Shown: positions 30,781 through 35,500 of the stretch, in pieces
How positions within the stretch are numbered: the stretch's first letter is position 1
How the letters are laid out: each line of letters begins with the position of its first letter
NCBI GenBank assembly: GCA_016744575.1
Contig: JADGEC010000024.1
Coordinates: forward strand, 1 to 35,500
Source of the DNA: Sulfurimonadaceae bacterium
Lineage (GTDB): Bacteria; Campylobacterota; Campylobacteria; Campylobacterales; Sulfurimonadaceae
Direction: 5' to 3'
DNA length: 35,500 bases
Program-made: the position numbers and the translations under genes
Notes under the pieces: model-generated
What the model saw: only the letters and a program-made list of their open reading frames with translations
Databases searched by the model: none
Told to the model about the DNA's origin: nothing

Positions 30781-32085
30781 TCATTTAAGATCTTGGTGGA
30801 TCGGCAGGGTCACAGTAAAGCAGGCCCCGCCCTCTCTGTTCTCCCAAGTCAGTCTCCCCTTGAGATGTTTCTCTACGATGACCTTTGACATATAGATACC
30901 CAGTCCCGTTCCACTCTCAGCTTTTGATGAGACATATGGCTCTCCAAGGCGGTGCAGGACTATCTCTGAGATCCCTGTACCGTTGTCAAAGATCTCCGTG
31001 AAGATATGCTCATTGTCTTCGGTGATGCTGATAGTGAGCCAGGCATCGTCTTGCTGTGTCTCTGTCAATGCGTCTTTGGCGTTGTTCAACAGGTTCAAGA
31101 ACACCTGCAGCAGTTCACCTGGACGTGTCACGATAGTCGTTTGACTATCGAAGACGGTATTAACAGTAATATTGTTGTTCTCCATGCTTTTATAGACGAT
31201 ACGTAGAGCATCTTCCATGATGCTGGTCACTTGGATGGTGCTCTTTGGCTGTTTTGGTCTAAGCAAGTCCTTGAAGTCGTCGATGGTCTTGGAGAGATAC
31301 TGTACCTGTTCGGTGACATCGTCTCCCATACGCGTGATCATCTCATTTGTGATCGTCTCTTTCAGGTCGATATCTAACTGGAGGTTATTGATCTCCATAG
31401 CGATCACTGCAAGAGGCTGTCTCCATTGATGCGCGATCATCGAGAGCATCTCTCCCATCGCTGCCTGACGTGACTGGAAGATCATAAGCTCTTCTTGTCT
31501 GGCTATCTCATCTTCAAGCTTTTTACGATCACTGATATCGACCAAGGCCATTCGAAGTCTCATCTTCCCATCATCAATAGTATTAGTGGCCTGTAAATAG
31601 GCCCAGAACCAACTGTCTTCGTCTTTACGCAGGCGTGTCTCACATGCGGTCTTCTCCCCGCACGATGATGCCTTTTTACGAAAGAGATAGTAGCAGTCCT
31701 GCTCCTCATGATGAATGAAACGCGACAGTGGTCGTTTGATGACTGCTTGTCTACTGACACCAAGCATGTCACATAAGGTAAAGTTTGCCTCTATGATCAG
31801 TCCGGCTTCATCAAGGGTGAGGTAACCTACAGGTGCAAGGTCATATAGATCGAAATACCGTTGTTGACTACTGACAAGTTCTACCTGGGTACGGCGAAGC
31901 TCATCGTTTTGCATCTCCAGTTCGATCTGGTGTACCTTGAGCTCGTGAAGCAGTGTCTCTGACTCTTGCTCTGAGAGCCTCTTCGTCTGTTTAATAGACT
32001 TTTTGGCTTTTGACTCGGCTTGCTGGCGAAGTCTCTGTTCCCTGTGCTCGTCGGCTGCGCTCTGCTCATCCTCTCTATTATTCAT
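30781..32085 (-). CDS. PAS-domain sensor histidine kinase
   Basis: This 434-residue soluble kinase starts with a charged coiled coil (about 15-75). A PAS domain follows (about 76-190: YFDLYDLAPVGYLTLDEAGLIIEANFTLCDMLGVSRQAV ... WFWAYLQATN), then the phospho-acceptor helix MIAHQWRQPLAVIAMEINNLQLDI (His219). The ATPase domain has NLLNNAKDAL (N box), FDNGTGISE and GTGLGIYMSKVI. Its N-terminal ~185 residues are closely related to those of the protein encoded just upstream. The ATG overlaps the upstream stop as ATGA, so the two are translationally coupled. It is likely to phosphorylate the REC-HD-GYP protein downstream. Confidence 0.92.
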   Translation of the reverse strand: MNNREDEQSAADEHREQRLRQQAESKAKKSIKQTKRLSEQESETLLHELKVHQIELEMQNDELRRTQVELVSSQQRYFDLYDLAPVGYLTLDEAGLIIEANFTLCDMLGVSRQAVIKRPLSRFIHHEEQDCYYLFRKKASSCGEKTACETRLRKDEDSWFWAYLQATNTIDDGKMRLRMALVDISDRKKLEDEIARQEELMIFQSRQAAMGEMLSMIAHQWRQPLAVIAMEINNLQLDIDLKETITNEMITRMGDDVTEQVQYLSKTIDDFKDLLRPKQPKSTIQVTSIMEDALRIVYKSMENNNITVNTVFDSQTTIVTRPGELLQVFLNLLNNAKDALTETQQDDAWLTISITEDNEHIFTEIFDNGTGISEIVLHRLGEPYVSSKAESGTGLGIYMSKVIVEKHLKGRLTWENREGGACFTVTLPIHQDLK

Positions 32086-34397
32086 GGTGTACCTCCTGAT
32101 CCATGTTCATTTAAGCTCTTTGCGGGGTGTTCAGTCATAGTGATCCCATTTAAGAGAATAGCTTCCATCTTATCTGCCGGCATCGGTCTAGCATAGAAAT
32201 AGCCTTGGATGTTCTTGCATCCATTCTCAACCAAAAACTTTTTTTGCGCTTTGGTCTCCACACCTTCTGCGATGATATCAAGCTTCAGACTTCGAGCCAG
32301 TGCGATGACCGCTTCTATGATCGCGGCATCATCTTCATCATCGGGGAGGTCATGTACAAATGACCGGTCTATTTTGAGCTTATCTATAGGCAGCTTCTTA
32401 AGATATGAAAGCGAAGAGTAGCCTGTCCCAAAATCATCAACAGCCAATCCAATGCCCAACTCAGCTATATGATCTAAGACCTTTATAGACGCTTCCGGAT
32501 CACGCATGATCTGGCTTTCTGTTAGCTCAAGTGTTATCCACTCTGGTTTACATCCGCTCTCTTTCAGTAGGTCTTGAAAGATGTCTACAAACTCTTTTTG
32601 ATGAAGTTGTCTCATGGCAAGGTTCATAGCTAAGACACCGGGATCAAAGCCATCTTCGTACCATCTTGCCAATTGTGTCATGGCTGTTCTCATGACATAT
32701 CGGTCTATATCGACAATAAGTCCGGTAGACTCAGCTAGAGAGATGAACTTTGAAGGCGAGACTATTCCCATGCTGGTATGCTGCCATCTGACTAGTGCTT
32801 CCATTCCGATGAGCCGATCGGTCTCACCATCCACCTGCGGTTGATAGTAGACGACAAAGTCCTCATGCTCCAGTGCTTTTCTAAGACTGGCTGCCATGAC
32901 GACCCGCTCAAGTGTAAGCTTAGTCATCTCAGGGCTATAGAAATGAAAGTTGTTCTTTCCTTCCGTCTTGGCTTCATACATCGCTGCATCAGCGAACTTC
33001 AAAAGATCATTCGCACTGTTTCCATCATCAGGATAGAGGCTGATACCGATGCTGCTTGAGACATAGAGCTCATGGTTTCCGATGATCATAGGTAAAGTCA
33101 GGGTCTCAATGGTCTTTAGTGCTAATATCGATGCATCTTCTCCTACTGCCAGGTCATCGATGATGATGATGAACTCATCACCGCCCAAACGGGCGATCGT
33201 GTCCTCGCTGCGTTTGAGGCCGTTTAGTCTTTGTGCTACGACCATCAGTACTTCATCACCCACATCATGTCCGAGTAAGTCATTGATCTCTTTAAAATTG
33301 TCAAGATCGATAAAGAAGAGAGCGACCTTGGTGCCATGTCTTTGGGATTTCTCTATAGACTGCGTAAGTCTATCATTAAAAAGAAGGCGGTTTGGAAGTC
33401 CTGTCAATGCATCATGATAAGCTTGATGCTGGAGGATCTGCTTTTGATCCTCTAATGCGTTCTCTGCTTTTTTACGTTTTGTTATGTCTTGTGCATAACG
33501 GATGATTCCGATGGGGATAGCATGCTCATCCTTGAAAAGTGAGAGAGAAAGTGATGTATAGATAAGCTCTTTGGACTTTGTCACATAGTATGTGTCGGCG
33601 TGGTACTTACCTGTTCGCATCAAAACCTCTATACTTTTCTTAAGTAGAGGCCGGTCCTCTTCCCGATACAACATCGAGATATGTCGTCCCAGGACTTCAT
33701 CAGCACGGTAGCCAGAGAGTCTTTCACTTCCAAGGTTCCAACTTGTGATGATACCTTCAAGATCGGTAGAGACGACACTGTCATGGATCTGTTCGATTAT
33801 CTGTGCCTGTTTGGCAGATCTCAGCTGCTGTGCTTTTTGTTCAGTGATATCGAACAAGACCATACGAAGTGTTATCTTTTCATCATCAAAGGATGGAGTG
33901 GCTTGCAGGTATGCCCAGAACCAACTGTCATCATTTTTGTGTAAGCGTACTTCACATGAGCTCTTCTCTTTGCTCGATGAGGCCTTTTTACGAAAGAGAT
34001 AGAAGCAGTCCTGCTCCTCAGGATGGATAAAACGTGACAATGGCCGCTTGAGAACTGCCTGCCTGCTGACGCCTAGCATATCGCATAGTGTAAGGTTTGC
34101 CTCCACGATCAGTCCAGCTTCATCCAGGGTAAGGTAACCTACAGGCGCAAGGCCGTAAAGATCGAAATATTGCTGCTGACTATGAGCGAGTTCTGCCTGC
34201 GCCCGCTGCAGTTCATCATTTTGCATCTCGAGTTCGATCTGATGTACTTGTAGTTCATGGATCAGTGTCTCTGCCTCTTCTGCTGAGAGTCTTGCCATCT
34301 GTTTAGGTGATCTTCTGGCTTTCTGCTTCGCTTTCTCGCGAAGTGTCTTTCCCATGTGCTCGTCGGCTGCAGTCTGCTCATCCTCTTCATCATTCAT
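32082..34397 (-). CDS. PAS-PAS-GGDEF-EAL protein
   Basis: The 771-residue soluble protein has a coiled coil (about 25-75), PAS 1 (about 76-190, paralogous to the neighbouring kinase), PAS 2 (about 195-315: DSVVSTDLEGIITSWNLGSERLSGYRADEVLG) and a GGDEF domain (RLGGDEFIIII with the inhibitory RSED before it). An EAL domain completes it: GMEALVRWQH, the LELTESQIMRD segment, DDFGTGYSSLSYLKKLPIDKLKIDRSFV and IIAEGVET. Both catalytic motifs look intact, so it may make and degrade c-di-GMP or do either under control of the PAS ligands. The ribosome site GGGAGG (34404-34409) lies inside the end of the upstream gene, whose stop overlaps its start by 8 bases. It ends in the ATGA overlap with the kinase. 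Confidence 0.93.
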   Translation of the reverse strand: MNDEEDEQTAADEHMGKTLREKAKQKARRSPKQMARLSAEEAETLIHELQVHQIELEMQNDELQRAQAELAHSQQQYFDLYGLAPVGYLTLDEAGLIVEANLTLCDMLGVSRQAVLKRPLSRFIHPEEQDCFYLFRKKASSSKEKSSCEVRLHKNDDSWFWAYLQATPSFDDEKITLRMVLFDITEQKAQQLRSAKQAQIIEQIHDSVVSTDLEGIITSWNLGSERLSGYRADEVLGRHISMLYREEDRPLLKKSIEVLMRTGKYHADTYYVTKSKELIYTSLSLSLFKDEHAIPIGIIRYAQDITKRKKAENALEDQKQILQHQAYHDALTGLPNRLLFNDRLTQSIEKSQRHGTKVALFFIDLDNFKEINDLLGHDVGDEVLMVVAQRLNGLKRSEDTIARLGGDEFIIIIDDLAVGEDASILALKTIETLTLPMIIGNHELYVSSSIGISLYPDDGNSANDLLKFADAAMYEAKTEGKNNFHFYSPEMTKLTLERVVMAASLRKALEHEDFVVYYQPQVDGETDRLIGMEALVRWQHTSMGIVSPSKFISLAESTGLIVDIDRYVMRTAMTQLARWYEDGFDPGVLAMNLAMRQLHQKEFVDIFQDLLKESGCKPEWITLELTESQIMRDPEASIKVLDHIAELGIGLAVDDFGTGYSSLSYLKKLPIDKLKIDRSFVHDLPDDEDDAAIIEAVIALARSLKLDIIAEGVETKAQKKFLVENGCKNIQGYFYARPMPADKMEAILLNGITMTEHPAKSLNEHGSGGTP

Positions 34398-35500
34398 GAG
34401 GTGCCTCCCAATCGGTGTTCACTTGAGCTCCTTGGTAGGGGGGGGGGCGTTCTGTCGTAGAGATCGCATAGACTTTACCCTCCTCATCCAAAAGTGCGGT
34501 AGCTGTCACTGTGATATCGATGGTACTGCCTTTTTTGCTCAGACGCTGCGTGGCGTAGGGCTTGATGACTTCTGCTTTACTAAGCATCTCCAGTTTTATG
34601 ACATCCTCATGCCGGCGTGATATGGGGATCCTCTCAGTGATGTCTAGCTTTAGTGCTTCTTCCTCACTCCAGCCATATAACCTCTCAGCTGCAGGGTTCC
34701 AGGCCAAGGTACTGCCATCGAGTGCATGCATGGAGATGGCATCGCTGGCGTCATGGACTATGGTGGCCAGATGTGCCGTTGTCTGGATCTTGGAGAGCTC
34801 TTCTCGAAGTCTTACTGATTCGGTGATGTCTACGAAAGAGATCACGGCCCCTTCGATGACGTTCTCAAGTGTCCGGTAAGGCTGGATCCTCATCTGATAC
34901 CATCTATCATTCTTCGTCTTGACTTCGAGCTCTTTGGGGATGAGCGTCTCCAGCACGGCTTCGATATCAGCGACGAGAGTGTCGTATTCGGCGAGGTTAG
35001 AGACGATATGTCCTACTGGTCGTCCCATATCACTACTTATGAGATTGATGATACGTGTGACGGCAGGGGTGAAACGCATGATACACAGTGCATGATCGAC
35101 AAAGACAGTCCCTATGCCTGTTCCTGCGAGCAGGTTGTTCATATCGTTGTTTGAGCGTGAAAGGTCAGTCACTTTCTCCTGTAGTTCTGCATTGACAGTA
35201 GAGAGCTCTTCATTGACCGATTGCAGCTCTTCTCTGGAGGTCTCAAGCTCTTCATTCGTCGACTGCAGCTCTTCGTTCATCGACTGCATCTCCTCATTGA
35301 ACGATTTTAGCTCTTCATTGGAGAGGGCCAGGCGTTCATTAGCGTCTTGAAGGAACTGTTTTTGGATATGCAGTTCGTTCTTCAGTGCTTCGATGCTTTC
35401 AGGGCCGCTTGTCTTGTCCTCAGTCAGTCGTTTAGTGTGCTCGGTCTTCAAGAGTCGTCGCTGCTCCAGTGGTGAGGCACTGTCAAGCAGGACTAAGAAC
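34390..35500 (-). CDS. CheB-CheR-PAS type sensory protein, C-terminal part
   Basis: The frame is open to the right edge (370 residues visible), so the start lies outside. It begins FLVLLDSASPLEQ, like the last strand of a CheR methyltransferase domain. A long coiled coil follows (repeated SNEEL/SMNEEL/STNEEL/SVNEEL), then PAS domains (NNLLAGTGIGTVFVDHALCIMRFTPAVTRII ... VISFVDITESVRLREEL, and AHLATIVHDASDAISMHALDGSTLAWNPAAERLYGWSEEEAL). This order is that of CheB-CheR-PAS fusion proteins. The last ~20 codons are built on a G10 tract at 34438-34447 (CCC codons on this strand). The C-terminus is thus RPPPYQGAQ plus ten more residues rather than the usual link to a kinase or cyclase. It is the first gene of the visible operon. 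Confidence 0.85.
   Translation of the reverse strand, partial: FLVLLDSASPLEQRRLLKTEHTKRLTEDKTSGPESIEALKNELHIQKQFLQDANERLALSNEELKSFNEEMQSMNEELQSTNEELETSREELQSVNEELSTVNAELQEKVTDLSRSNNDMNNLLAGTGIGTVFVDHALCIMRFTPAVTRIINLISSDMGRPVGHIVSNLAEYDTLVADIEAVLETLIPKELEVKTKNDRWYQMRIQPYRTLENVIEGAVISFVDITESVRLREELSKIQTTAHLATIVHDASDAISMHALDGSTLAWNPAAERLYGWSEEEALKLDITERIPISRRHEDVIKLEMLSKAEVIKPYATQRLSKKGSTIDITVTATALLDEEGKVYAISTTERPPPYQGAQVNTDWEAPHE
34438..34447. repeat. G10 homopolymer tract in coding sequence
   Basis: Ten G in a row (C on the coding strand) lie about 45 bases before the end of the CheB-CheR-PAS-type gene. With 10, the frame ends at 34390 and overlaps the next ATG by 8 bases. With 9, it ends at 34419-34421. 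With 8 or 11, it ends in an ATGA overlap at 34394. Such tracts cause phase variation in Campylobacter and Helicobacter. Confidence 0.75.

Overview
The window looks like a Campylobacterota chromosome segment, probably a Sulfurimonas/Sulfurovum-type free-living sulfur oxidiser. This is inferred from the gene set (HugZ-like PNPOx protein, zinc-binding DgcZ-type cyclase, persulfide dioxygenase-rhodanese fusion, RadC, a large sensory/c-di-GMP repertoire), the moderate GC content and the strong AAGGAG-type ribosome sites. No rRNA, tRNA or CRISPR array was seen. Taxonomy is an inference, not a match.

Layout. 1-9.5 kb is a housekeeping and stress block: the tail of an OmpR-type response regulator, ppnP, a BON-LysM protein, an OmpA-like lipoprotein, Fe superoxide dismutase, a DgcZ-like zinc-sensing diguanylate cyclase, a CstB-like persulfide dioxygenase-rhodanese, a short HugZ-like protein, radC, an unknown acidic protein, an Old Yellow Enzyme and a YceI protein. 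9.9-12.65 kb is a visibly AT-richer island of small genes (DUF1801 with a one-base frameshift, an 81-aa protein, a HAD hydrolase, a VOC protein, an unknown protein). It contains one good and one decayed attC-like dyad, so it may be an integron-cassette remnant without an integrase. 12.9-16.6 kb holds a three-gene set: a Pro/Gly/Ser-rich acidic protein, a CotH-kinase-like lipoprotein and a two-copy DUF1566 lipoprotein. The first and third genes share an almost superimposable promoter element.

16.6-22.2 kb contains argC (type 2), a small exported protein, a DJ-1/PfpI protein divergent from a LysR regulator, an ABM monooxygenase with its AraC regulator, and a decaying zone with C-terminal relics of a TetR-like regulator and a hexapeptide acetyltransferase. 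22.2-28.3 kb contains a membrane PAS-GGDEF protein, ogt, an exported DUF255 thioredoxin-fold protein, a 300-bp MITE-like element with 35-bp terminal inverted repeats (plus a decayed 47-bp derivative one gene away), a PNPOx-like protein and a Crp/Fnr regulator.

28.3-35.5 kb is a sensory locus on the minus strand. In transcription order it has the C-terminus of a CheB-CheR-PAS-type protein carrying a G10 tract, a PAS-PAS-GGDEF-EAL protein, a PAS histidine kinase and a REC-HD-GYP-GGDEF protein, followed by a chimeric pseudogene in which a piece of ogt interrupts a second copy of the kinase C-terminus. The first three genes overlap by a few bases and are probably translationally coupled. Five proteins in the window carry c-di-GMP synthesis or breakdown domains.
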